6,465 bases of DNA from Gammaproteobacteria bacterium (GTDB lineage Bacteria; Pseudomonadota; Gammaproteobacteria; Pseudomonadales; Azotimanducaceae). The notes beneath the pieces were generated by a model, which was not told the origin of the DNA, did not search any database, and saw nothing but the letters and a program-made list of their open reading frames with translations. Location: assembly GCA_027295975.1 (NCBI GenBank), contig JAPUJX010000584.1, forward strand, positions 1-6,465, given 5' to 3'. Position 1 is the first letter of the stretch. Every line of letters begins with the position of its first letter. Positions 1 through 6,207 of this stretch are shown one piece after another. The translations under genes and the position numbers were made by a program.

Positions 1-402
1 GGCGTAGTGCTCTTCGCGAACGTGGAATCTTCGCGTCGCGCCGAGACTCAATGACGCCACGGGACCACGCAACTCCGCTTCGTCGTCCCGGTGCCAACCC
101 ATCGAATCGGTTCCGTCACGGTATCTGTTCAACAGCACGAAGTTGCTCCCGAGAGAAAAAGTATTTTTCACCCCGGCACAGACCTCGCCGAGAACCCGCG
201 GCCAGCCCGTGGTTGTGTGCTCGACACCGGAGTAGTTATAACGCAATCCCGGGTCGCCGTACCAAGCTACCAGACGCGGAGCCGATACCAATCGGCCGAA
301 CATCCGATATTTTTCCTGACGCCATTCAACCTTTGCCTCCACCCAGGCGAGAAGTTCGTCCGCGTCAGCTTGATTGAGATATTCGGGAATATAACGATAC
401 AT
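1..402 (-). CDS. alkB: AlkB-family 2-oxoglutarate/Fe(II)-dependent dioxygenase, N-terminal part, cut by the window edge
   Basis: The frame is open from an ATG at 402-400 to base 1, giving 134 codons with no stop. An in-frame TAG lies four codons upstream of the ATG, so this is the first available start. The translation begins MYRYIPEYLNQADADELLAW. Residues about 40-50 read SAPRLVAWYGD, matching the PR...YGD substrate loop of ALKBH2/3-like proteins. Residues about 87-108 carry NFVLLNRYRDG followed by GWHRDDE, the double-stranded beta-helix core with the HxD iron ligands at H104 and D106. Residues 117-129 (SLSLGATRRFHVR) match the next core strand. The family is usually about 200 residues; the distal iron histidine and the RxxxxxR 2-oxoglutarate motif should lie beyond the left edge. 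The family removes alkyl groups from 1-methyladenine and 3-methylcytosine in nucleic acids. Family is confident from motifs; exact substrate is not established. No good Shine-Dalgarno sequence is visible before the ATG. Confidence 0.9.
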   Translation of the reverse strand, partial: MYRYIPEYLNQADADELLAWVEAKVEWRQEKYRMFGRLVSAPRLVAWYGDPGLRYNYSGVEHTTTGWPRVLGEVCAGVKNTFSLGSNFVLLNRYRDGTDSMGWHRDDEAELRGPVASLSLGATRRFHVREEHYA

Positions 403-415
403 TTGATGGCTAGAC

Positions 416-421
416 TATAAT
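416..421 (+). promoter_or_regulatory. candidate -10 box for the dehydrogenase gene
   Basis: A perfect TATAAT lies about 70 bases upstream of the dehydrogenase start in the 87-base gap between the two divergent genes. No convincing -35 hexamer is found 16-18 bases upstream (bases about 392-399 read taacgata). The same bases read TATTAT on the minus strand at 422-417, which would leave alkB with only a few bases of leader. The call rests on the -10 box alone, so it is tentative. Confidence 0.35.
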
Positions 422-473
422 ACCCGGCCTTTCACGGTCAGCCGGTGTTTGGTCCTGGCCCAATTTTATTTCC

Positions 474-481
474 AGAGGAGG
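474..481 (+). promoter_or_regulatory. Shine-Dalgarno site that fixes the dehydrogenase start at TTG 490
   Basis: AGAGGAGG ends 8 bases before a TTG at 490-492. An in-frame GTG at 445 would start 15 residues earlier, but it has no comparable site and would add a non-conserved tail. The family normally begins a few residues before the TGGASGLG motif, which also favours the TTG. Confidence 0.75.
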
Positions 482-489
482 ACGCGCGT

Positions 490-1260
490 TTGAAGCTCAA
501 CGACAACGTTGCAGTGATCACCGGAGGAGCGTCGGGTCTCGGTCGTGCCACGGCGGAGATGGTAGTCAACAGCGGCGGGAAAGTCGCGATATTCGATCTC
601 AACGAGGACCTGGGCCGTCAGACCGCCGCCGAACTCGGCAACGACACCCGTGCCTACAAGGTAAACGTGGTCGACGAAGTCTCAACAGCGGAAGCCGTAC
701 GGCAGGTAATAGCCGATTTCGGGAGCATCCACATCAACGTGAACTGTGCCGGTATCGGCGCCGCCGCGCGTACCATCGGCAAGGATGGCCCATTGCCCCT
801 GAAGAATTTCAATTTCGTAATCCAGGTCAACCTCATTGGCACGTTCAACACGCTGAGGTTGTGCGCCGCGGAGATGCAGAAGAACCAGCCGGAAAGCGAG
901 GACGGAGAAAAAGGCGTCATCATCAATACCGCTTCCGTGGCCGCATTTGACGGTCAAATCGGGCAGGCGGCTTATGCTGCCAGCAAAGCCGGCGTAGCAG
1001 GCATGACCCTGCCAATTGCGAGGGACCTCTCGCGCGCCGGTATTCGGATCTGCACCATCGCACCCGGGATTTTCGAGACCCCCATGATGGCGGGCGCACC
1101 AGATCGGGTACGGGATCCCCTCATCGAGATGGTTCAGTTTCCGAAGCGTCTCGGCAATGCCCCGGACTATGCGCTGCTTGCCAGGCAGATCATCGAAAAT
1201 TCTTACCTCAACGGAGAAACTATCCGCCTCGATGGCGCAATACGAATGTCGGCCAGGTAA
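490..1260 (+). CDS. short-chain dehydrogenase/reductase, HSD17B10-like 3-hydroxyacyl-CoA dehydrogenase type II
   Basis: The 256-residue product has a classical SDR Rossmann fold and probably acts in the cytoplasm. Visible motifs are the cofactor loop TGGASGLG (11-18), an acidic residue D36 after the second strand that indicates NAD rather than NADP, NCAG (85-88), and the catalytic tetrad N114, S149, Y162, K166 (YAASK). The stretches VIINTASVAAF, GMTLPIARDL and IRLDGAIRM are almost diagnostic of the HSD10 / 2-methyl-3-hydroxybutyryl-CoA dehydrogenase group, which oxidises 3-hydroxyacyl-CoA in isoleucine or fatty acid breakdown. The exact acyl-CoA substrate is inferred. Length is normal and the C-terminus looks intact. 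The start is a TTG with a strong ribosome-binding site. The gene is divergent from alkB and convergent with kdsB, with no obvious terminator hairpin between its stop and the kdsB stop. No acyl-CoA pathway genes are beside it, so context adds nothing to the substrate question. Confidence 0.92.
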   Translation: MKLNDNVAVITGGASGLGRATAEMVVNSGGKVAIFDLNEDLGRQTAAELGNDTRAYKVNVVDEVSTAEAVRQVIADFGSIHINVNCAGIGAAARTIGKDGPLPLKNFNFVIQVNLIGTFNTLRLCAAEMQKNQPESEDGEKGVIINTASVAAFDGQIGQAAYAASKAGVAGMTLPIARDLSRAGIRICTIAPGIFETPMMAGAPDRVRDPLIEMVQFPKRLGNAPDYALLARQIIENSYLNGETIRLDGAIRMSAR

Positions 1261-1274
1261 GACAGGACACTAGC
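1261..1274. repeat. solitary copy of the terminal sequence of the 4955-5117 element
   Basis: GACAGGACACTAGC here is identical over 14 bases to the minus-strand reading of the left end of the element at 4955-5117 plus two flanking bases, and over 12 bases to its right end. It starts directly after the dehydrogenase TAA and contains the kdsB stop codon (TAG, read 1272-1270). No second end or element body is present, so it is either a remnant or a recombination scar. A chance match of this length to a defined end is unlikely in 6.5 kb, but it is short. Confidence 0.5.
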
Positions 1275-2052
1275 TGGTAGAGGCCCCTACAATCCGCCGC
1301 ATACGATCCAGATCCTCGGCTGTATCCACGCCGCCGGGAACGGGCTCCCGTGCCTTATCCACATGGATTGTTATGCCATGTTCCAGCATACGCAGTTGTT
1401 CCAGCGCCTCCAGTTTCTCCAACCTGGCAACGGGCAACCCGACGAAGCGACGCAGGAGGGCCAACCGGAAACCGTAGATCCCGATATGCCGCCACCACTG
1501 CCCCCCGGGTGGTAACGCTTGTGACTCCAGCTCCGAGTTGGAAAAGTGGCCGCGCGCGTAGGGAATTGGGGCTCGCGAGAAGTACAACGCCCTACCGTCG
1601 GGTCCGGTTACCACTTTCACCACATTGGGATCGAACACCGTCCGCCGATCACGAATCGGTTCGCACAAAGTCGCGACGCCCATCGATGGGTCCGACTCCA
1701 GCATACCCCCCACCTGACGAATCACCGCCGGGGGAATGAGCGGTTCATCACCCTGCGGGTTGATGACAATTGCGTCATCCGGCCATCCACGTGTTTCGGC
1801 AACTTCCATTACCCGATCAGATCCCGAGGCATGATCCGGGTCGGTCAACATCACCTCGATACCGGCGTCGGCAACCACCTCCATCACTCGCACGTCGTCC
1901 GTGGCCACGATGACATCCAGTGGTTCGGCAAGACGCGCCTGTTGAGCGGTACGCACGATCATAGGTTCACCACAGATGTCCGCGAGGGGTTTACCCGGCA
2001 GGCGATGCGATTGATAACGCGCCGGTATCACCACATGGCAACTCAAGCCCAT
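1270..2052 (-). CDS. kdsB: 3-deoxy-manno-octulosonate cytidylyltransferase (CMP-Kdo synthetase)
   Basis: This 260-residue cytoplasmic enzyme joins Kdo to CTP, giving CMP-Kdo for addition of Kdo to lipid IVA by WaaA. Motifs in order: the nucleotide-binding IPARYQSHRLPGKPL (9-23), ATDD (50-53), HASGSDR (74-80), NPQGDEPLI (98-106) with the probable metal ligand D102, YFSRAPIPY (157-165), HIGIYGFR (189-196), LEKLEALEQLRMLEHG (211-226), and GVDTAEDL (241-248) with D243 as probable second metal ligand. Length is normal for the family. Its ATG overlaps the stop of the msbA-lpxK gene as TGATG, so translation is probably coupled. In many relatives a small Trm112-like gene lies between lpxK and kdsB; here it is absent. 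The last codons (ASTS) lead directly into the repeat at 1261-1274, which supplies the stop codon; the conserved core is complete. Confidence 0.96.
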   Translation of the reverse strand: MGLSCHVVIPARYQSHRLPGKPLADICGEPMIVRTAQQARLAEPLDVIVATDDVRVMEVVADAGIEVMLTDPDHASGSDRVMEVAETRGWPDDAIVINPQGDEPLIPPAVIRQVGGMLESDPSMGVATLCEPIRDRRTVFDPNVVKVVTGPDGRALYFSRAPIPYARGHFSNSELESQALPPGGQWWRHIGIYGFRLALLRRFVGLPVARLEKLEALEQLRMLEHGITIHVDKAREPVPGGVDTAEDLDRMRRIVGASTS

Positions 2053-3143
2053 CAGTGCCCTATACCATGTTTGCGCAGCAGTCCCGATAGTCGTTTGCTG
2101 CTGTCGGCGGGGAGTTCAACGTCTATCTCCAGATACCAGCAATTATCCGGAATTTCAGCAAGCCTGCTTATCTTGACCGCATCTTTCTCCGTACAGACCA
2201 CGGGCCACTCATTTTCGAACTTGAACTCGGAACCGTCAAAACGATGGTGATCGCCGTAACCGTGTAACAGAGGAGCGAGACCCAACTCGCGCAAGGTATG
2301 AGCAAACCGCGTCGGGTTGCCGACTCCGGCAATGGCGTGGACATTATGAAAACGGCCGGTAAAATCCTCCCAGGACAACCGTTCGCCACCATCCGTATAC
2401 GGAGATTCCTCTCTGCCCGGGTCAATTTTGACAAATGCAACGGGTACCACCCTCATGACTGTCTCGTCTTCCGCGAGACCCGTGGCGCGACCGTTGCTGA
2501 TCACCCAGTCGACCTCTGCCAAACGAGATACCGGTTCGCGCAGCGGACCGGCCGGTAAGTGCCGACCATTGCCGATACCGCGGTGACCGTCGAGCACTAC
2601 GATTTCCAGGTCCCGCGCGAGGGCGTAATGCTGCAATCCATCGTCGCAAACAACGATATCCGGATTGTGATGTTCGAGTAGAAACCGGGTGGCGGCCACC
2701 CGATTTTTTCCAATCACTACCGGGCAGCCTGCGCGTCTGGCGAGAATGGGCGCTTCGTCACCGACGGTCTCCGGATCGTCGTCCGGCCCTACCAGCAGCG
2801 GCGAGCGGTTGCCGTCTCCACCGTACCCACTGGAAACGATTCCGGGGGAGTACCCTCGGGTTTTGAGCCACTCCACCAACCAGATGACCAAGGGGGTTTT
2901 CCCCGTTCCGCCGGCAGTAATGTTACCTACCACCAACACGGGAACTTCTGCCCGCCACGGGCTCTTTTTACCCGTCAGGTAAGCCCATCGTCTGCGCGCG
3001 GCTATACGCGCGAATATCCATGAGAGCGGGGCGAGCCAACGGGTCCATCCCGCGCCGGAATACCAGGCTCTGGCCAACGGACTAAAAGTGCTTTCGACGT
3101 AACGTGCCGGTTTCACGACAGCGGTTCGCGAAACAACCGGCAC
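2052..3143 (-). other. lpxK: LpxK half of the fusion, with possible internal start
   Basis: This marks the linker tail and kinase domain. The stretch beginning near FSPLARAWYSG and running through APLSW aligns with the membrane-associated N-terminus of stand-alone LpxK. There is no stop between this part and MsbA. An in-frame GTG at 3143-3141 is preceded by GAGG at 3152-3149 with five bases between, and another GTG lies at 3116-3114 without such a site. Separate translation of LpxK from the first GTG is therefore possible in addition to the fusion protein. The LpxK identity is secure; the internal start is a guess. Confidence 0.6.
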
Positions 3144-4970
3144 TTCTACCTCGGGACTCTCTTCTTCGAATTGAGCGTTGTACAACGACGCATACGAACC
3201 CTGTCTGTCGAGCAGTTCCTGATGTTGACCGGATTCGACAATGCGGCCGTTCTCCATCACCAGGATAAGGTCGGCATTTTCTATGGTCGATAACCGATGG
3301 GCGATAACCAGTGTGGTGCGGTTGCGCATGACCTCTTCGAGCGCAGCCTGAATATGGCGTTCGGACTCGGTGTCCAATGCCGACGTTGCCTCATCGAGAA
3401 TGAGAATGGGGGCATCTTTGAGCAACGCCCGGGCAATGGCGACCCGTTGTCTCTGGCCGCCGGAGAGCAGCACCCCATCGTCTCCCACCATGGTCTCCAG
3501 GCCGTGGGGCAATTTGTCGATGAACGGACCCGCATGCGCCCTTTCCAACGCATCGCGCAACTGGACGACACCGGCATCCACCAGCCCACCGTATGCAATA
3601 TTGCGTTCGAGGGTGTCGTTGAACAGGGTAACCTCCTGGGTTACCAGGGCGATCTGTCGGCGCAAAGCTTCCAGCCGGTAGCTGGAAACCGGCACCCCGT
3701 CCAGCAGAATTTCGCCGCTGTCCGGTTCGTAAAACCTTGGAATCATGCTCACGAGGGTAGATTTTCCACTACCAGATTTACCAACCAGGGCAACCGTCTG
3801 ACCAGGCTCGATCGTCAGATTCAGACTCTTGAACACCGCGCTCGATCCTTGTTGATACGTGAACCCGACGTTTTTGAATTCGATCCTTCCGGTGACTCGT
3901 TCCACATCCACCGTACCCTGATCGTCTTCCGCGGGTTGATCCATCTGGCCGAAAATATCCTCCGCCGCCGCCAGTCCCCTCTGCAGGCGGGCATTCACAT
4001 TGGATAGTTTCTGGATGGGTCTCACCAACATGGCTGCCAGTCCGAGGAAGGTGACAATTGAGCCGACGGACAATTCTCCCGCGATCTGGGGCTGGGACAG
4101 CAGCAAAATGAGTAGTGAGATGGTCGCCACGACAAAAATCTGGATGATCTGAGTGCTGGCCACCTTCGTTGCCACCATCTTCAGATTCTGGACCCGATTG
4201 ACCTGGCTCGCCTTGCGGAAGCGCCGGCTCTCATATCTCTCGCCGCCGAATATACGCACCACGCGATAACCGGACACCGTCTCCGATGCTACGTGGGTAA
4301 CGTCCCCCATGGACAGTTGAATGCGTCTGCTGATGCGTCGAAACCGACGACTCGCGTAAACCACTACGAGTCCGACAACCGGCGAGATAACGGCAAACAA
4401 CAGCGTCAGCTCCCAGCTGATCCACAACATCCAGCCCAGAAAGATGATGACCTTGGCCCCGTCCTGAATGATGGACTTGAGCGCATCGGTTCCGGTATCG
4501 CGCAACTGCGCGACGTTGTATGTAAGCCGGGACACCAGGTGACCTTGAGAGCTGGCGTCGAAATACGCACTCGGCATCATCAACAATTGATCGAACAGCT
4601 GGGTGCGCAGGTGGTGGACGACGCTGAAGGAAATTTGGCTCAGCAACATCTCACCGACGATATCGCCCACGGCACGAGCAACGGCCAATCCAAGCAGCAT
4701 CACCGGAATGTACCGTACCGTGCCTACGGGCTCTTTTCCCCACCCATCGATAAAATCGCCGAAGATAGAGACGAAATAGGCTTCCGCACCGCTGCCCAGG
4801 ATGAATCCCATGATCGAGAGAAGAAACAACGCCCAGTAGGGTCGTATGTAGCCGAGAAATCGGCGATACATGGACCAGTCTCCAGCTGCCTCGGGCGTTC
4901 CTTCCGAGGTCAGTACCTGGTTCCCGCCCTTCCCAAGCGGGCCTGGAGTGCTGCTAGTGTCCTGTCCCAT
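2052..4970 (-). CDS. msbA-lpxK: fused lipid A flippase MsbA and tetraacyldisaccharide 4'-kinase LpxK
   Basis: One uninterrupted frame encodes about 972 residues counted from ATG 4970. Residues about 40-600 are MsbA, an inner-membrane ABC exporter that flips core-lipid A. It has six likely membrane helices (about 47-67, 86-106, 173-187, 188-207, 274-292, 302-321), Walker A GKSGSGKS (397-404), Q-loop Q445, signature LSGGQ (502-506), Walker B ILILDEATSALD (522-533) and H-loop H558. Residues about 602-626 form an acidic, valine-rich linker. From about 627 to the end is LpxK, which adds the 4' phosphate to the lipid A disaccharide: P-loop GGTGKT (687-692), GDE (737-739), DDGLQH (776-781), DHH (907-909) and CTEKDAVK (926-933). 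Each half matches its family in order and length (roughly 580 and 330 residues). The start is uncertain: ATG 4970 lies inside a repeat element and lacks a clear ribosome site, while ATG 4871 has GGAG 8 bases upstream. The frame stays open upstream to a TTG at 5057, which is unlikely to be used. Confidence 0.9.
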   Translation of the reverse strand: MGQDTSSTPGPLGKGGNQVLTSEGTPEAAGDWSMYRRFLGYIRPYWALFLLSIMGFILGSGAEAYFVSIFGDFIDGWGKEPVGTVRYIPVMLLGLAVARAVGDIVGEMLLSQISFSVVHHLRTQLFDQLLMMPSAYFDASSQGHLVSRLTYNVAQLRDTGTDALKSIIQDGAKVIIFLGWMLWISWELTLLFAVISPVVGLVVVYASRRFRRISRRIQLSMGDVTHVASETVSGYRVVRIFGGERYESRRFRKASQVNRVQNLKMVATKVASTQIIQIFVVATISLLILLLSQPQIAGELSVGSIVTFLGLAAMLVRPIQKLSNVNARLQRGLAAAEDIFGQMDQPAEDDQGTVDVERVTGRIEFKNVGFTYQQGSSAVFKSLNLTIEPGQTVALVGKSGSGKSTLVSMIPRFYEPDSGEILLDGVPVSSYRLEALRRQIALVTQEVTLFNDTLERNIAYGGLVDAGVVQLRDALERAHAGPFIDKLPHGLETMVGDDGVLLSGGQRQRVAIARALLKDAPILILDEATSALDTESERHIQAALEEVMRNRTTLVIAHRLSTIENADLILVMENGRIVESGQHQELLDRQGSYASLYNAQFEEESPEVEVPVVSRTAVVKPARYVESTFSPLARAWYSGAGWTRWLAPLSWIFARIAARRRWAYLTGKKSPWRAEVPVLVVGNITAGGTGKTPLVIWLVEWLKTRGYSPGIVSSGYGGDGNRSPLLVGPDDDPETVGDEAPILARRAGCPVVIGKNRVAATRFLLEHHNPDIVVCDDGLQHYALARDLEIVVLDGHRGIGNGRHLPAGPLREPVSRLAEVDWVISNGRATGLAEDETVMRVVPVAFVKIDPGREESPYTDGGERLSWEDFTGRFHNVHAIAGVGNPTRFAHTLRELGLAPLLHGYGDHHRFDGSEFKFENEWPVVCTEKDAVKISRLAEIPDNCWYLEIDVELPADSSKRLSGLLRKHGIGH
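4869..4883 (-). promoter_or_regulatory. alternative msbA start with ribosome-binding site
   Basis: GGAG at 4883-4880 precedes an ATG at 4871-4869 by 8 bases. Starting here gives MYRRFLGYIRPYW directly before the first membrane helix and a protein of 939 residues. It would drop the upstream tryptophan (DWS) that seems to align with the E. coli MsbA N-terminus (STWQTFRR), so it is plausible but not clearly better than a start further upstream. Confidence 0.4.
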
Positions 4971-5117
4971 AAATAACTTTGCTAAGTCGCGTAGGATTTT
5001 TCGTGCCACCCAAGGCGGGAGGACGCCGTGTGGTAGGCCCCACACAAGGACGGCCAACGCAGGCGGGGGGGAAAAAGACCAGCGGATTGGTGAATTTGTT
5101 TGTGGGACAGGACACTA
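4955..5117. mobile_element. MITE-like element with terminal inverted repeats, 163 bp
   Basis: The ends are a perfect 15-base inverted repeat: TAGTGTCCTGTCCCA at 4955-4969 and its complement at 5103-5117. The outermost TA on each side may be a target-site duplication, as in IS630/Tc1-mariner-type elements. The inverted symmetry continues inward to 4990/5082 with six G-T pairs and two mismatches, resumes with TTTTTC (4997-5002) against GAAAAA (5071-5076), and a central hairpin pairs 5028-5033 with 5040-5045. The element has no transposase and no credible gene of its own. It lies 14 bases downstream of the exbD stop and overlaps the proposed 5' end of the msbA-lpxK frame, supplying ATG 4970. I do not recognise the named family; the parent transposase would be elsewhere in the genome. 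Confidence 0.8.
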
Positions 5118-5131
5118 ACCACCCAACCCGC

Positions 5132-5557
5132 TCAATCGTCGTCTTCAGATGGTTGGGTGGTGATACTGATATGGGTCAACCCCACCCTTCCCGCCGCATC
5201 CATGGCCTGTACCACCGCCTGATAAGCCACGTTTGCATCGGCGGTGATGATGAGGCGGTCACTCGGTCCCACCGCGGCAAGTGTCTCCTCGAGGGCCCGC
5301 ATCAACGTACGCATCTCCGTATTGGCAAGCAACCTGTCGTTGACCGCATATTCCCCTCGCCGGTCCACCGTTACCTCGATGACGTCTTTGTCAATTTCCA
5401 GCAATTCACCGGCGGCCTCGGGAAGGTCGATCTTGAGCTGTGTTTCGCGAATGAAGGTGGTGGAGACCATGAAGAAGATAAGCAGCAGGAAAACCACGTC
5501 GATGAGCGGTGTCATTTCCACGGTAGCTTCCTCGAGACTTCGTCTGTTTTTCTTCAT
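5132..5557 (-). CDS. exbD: ExbD/TolR-family biopolymer transport protein
   Basis: The 141-residue product has a short basic cytoplasmic tail (MKKNRR), then one membrane helix at about 16-36 (TPLIDVVFLLLIFFMVSTTF), and a periplasmic domain. D20 in the helix matches the proton-carrying aspartate essential in ExbD and TolR. With ExbB it would form a motor that uses the proton gradient to energise an envelope partner. Its ATG overlaps the end of exbB in an ATGA, which suggests coupled translation and fixed stoichiometry. In this genomic position (beside msbA-lpxK-kdsB) the pair is conventionally called exbBD, but no TonB or TolA is in the window, so the energised partner is unknown. It ends in an acidic tail (SEDDD), and the repeat element follows 14 bases after the stop. 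Confidence 0.93.
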   Translation of the reverse strand: MKKNRRSLEEATVEMTPLIDVVFLLLIFFMVSTTFIRETQLKIDLPEAAGELLEIDKDVIEVTVDRRGEYAVNDRLLANTEMRTLMRALEETLAAVGPSDRLIITADANVAYQAVVQAMDAAGRVGLTHISITTQPSEDDD

Positions 5558-6177
5558 AAACGCGGATCCTCCGAGTTATCGCCGTGCATGATGTCGACAA
5601 GTTTGCTTGCCTCCTGCTCCATGTTGATTACCAGTTCATCGACCCGGCGCATGAAAAAGCGGTGGAAGATCAGTGCAGGGATTGCGACGGAGAGCCCGGC
5701 GGCCGTGGTGATCAGGGCTTGAGATATGCCCCCTGCCAGCACGTTGGCATTTCCGGCTCCTTCCAACATCAGGGCGGTGAACACTTTGATCATACCGACC
5801 ACCGTCCCCAGCAATCCCAACAGTGGCGAAACCGAAGCAATGATGCCGAGGGAAGTCAGATATCTTTCCAGGCCGTGACTGACTTGACCGGCGGCCTCCT
5901 CCATGGATTCTTTCATGACATCCCGACCACGTTTCGCGTTGCTGATTCCGGCGGCGAACACCTGTCCCAGTGGACTGGCGTTGCGAAGTTCACGAAGCCG
6001 TTGAGAATCCACCCCATCTGTTTTTATTGCACCCCACACCTGTGCCAAGAGGTTTTTCGGGGTGATACGCGATCTCTGCAGTGTCCATAAACGTTCCACG
6101 CTGATCGCCGCGGCAACGATGCTGCACAGGAGGATGGGCACCATCAACCAACCCCCCGATTGAACGATTTCTAACAC
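5554..6177 (-). CDS. exbB: ExbB/TolQ/MotA-family proton channel protein
   Basis: The 207-residue inner-membrane protein has three expected helices: about 9-29 (GWLMVPILLCSIVAAAISVE), about 110-135 containing SPLLGLLGTVVGMI, and about 150-173 containing ISQALITTAAGLSVAIPALI. The last two motifs are the hallmark of the family and hold conserved threonines (T125, and T157 or T158) that line the proton path with ExbD D20. The loop between helices 1 and 2 is cytoplasmic and includes the conserved ASPLGQVFAAG segment (67-77). The start is a GTG at 6177-6175, chosen because GAGGAG lies 6 bases upstream; an overlapping ATG four bases before it is out of frame and stops after three codons. exbB is the upstream member of an exbB-exbD pair, and the preceding gene ends 30 bases before it, so a longer operon is possible. 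Confidence 0.93.
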   Translation of the reverse strand: MLEIVQSGGWLMVPILLCSIVAAAISVERLWTLQRSRITPKNLLAQVWGAIKTDGVDSQRLRELRNASPLGQVFAAGISNAKRGRDVMKESMEEAAGQVSHGLERYLTSLGIIASVSPLLGLLGTVVGMIKVFTALMLEGAGNANVLAGGISQALITTAAGLSVAIPALIFHRFFMRRVDELVINMEQEASKLVDIMHGDNSEDPRL

Positions 6178-6183
6178 TTCATA

Positions 6184-6189
6184 CTCCTC
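6184..6189 (-). promoter_or_regulatory. ribosome-binding site of exbB
   Basis: GAGGAG on the minus strand ends 6 bases before the GTG start at 6177. It decides the start of exbB, because the nearby ATG at 6181-6179 reads a frame that stops almost at once. Confidence 0.75.
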
Positions 6190-6207
6190 GCGAAATTCCC
6201 TGTTCGT

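Noticed and set aside
51..420. Plus-strand open frames over the alkB region
   Set aside because: The opposite strand shows clear AlkB motifs, so these are shadow frames.
445..489. Upstream GTG start for the dehydrogenase, adding 15 residues
   Set aside because: The strong AGAGGAGG site sits inside this extension and points to TTG 490, and the extra residues are not typical of the family.
1261..1300. Terminator between the convergent dehydrogenase and kdsB genes
   Set aside because: Only 9 bases separate the stop codons, and I see no GC-rich stem followed by a T-run on either strand.
4971..5057. msbA start at TTG 5057
   Set aside because: It lies in the middle of the repeat element, is a weak start codon, and encodes a tail with no similarity to MsbA.
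4990..5076. Rho-independent terminator formed by the T-run in the element
   Set aside because: The T-runs are paired with an A-run inside the long stem rather than following a hairpin as a free tail.
4955..5117. Reading the inverted-repeat element as an integron attC site or CRISPR unit
   Set aside because: It lacks the GTTRRRY/RYYYAAC core sites of attC and there are no repeated spacer units; TA-bounded terminal repeats fit a MITE better.
4293..5722. Two long plus-strand open frames (4293-4976 and 4979-5722)
   Set aside because: They lie antisense to msbA, exbD and exbB; their translations have low complexity and no recognisable domain, and the second runs through the repeat element.
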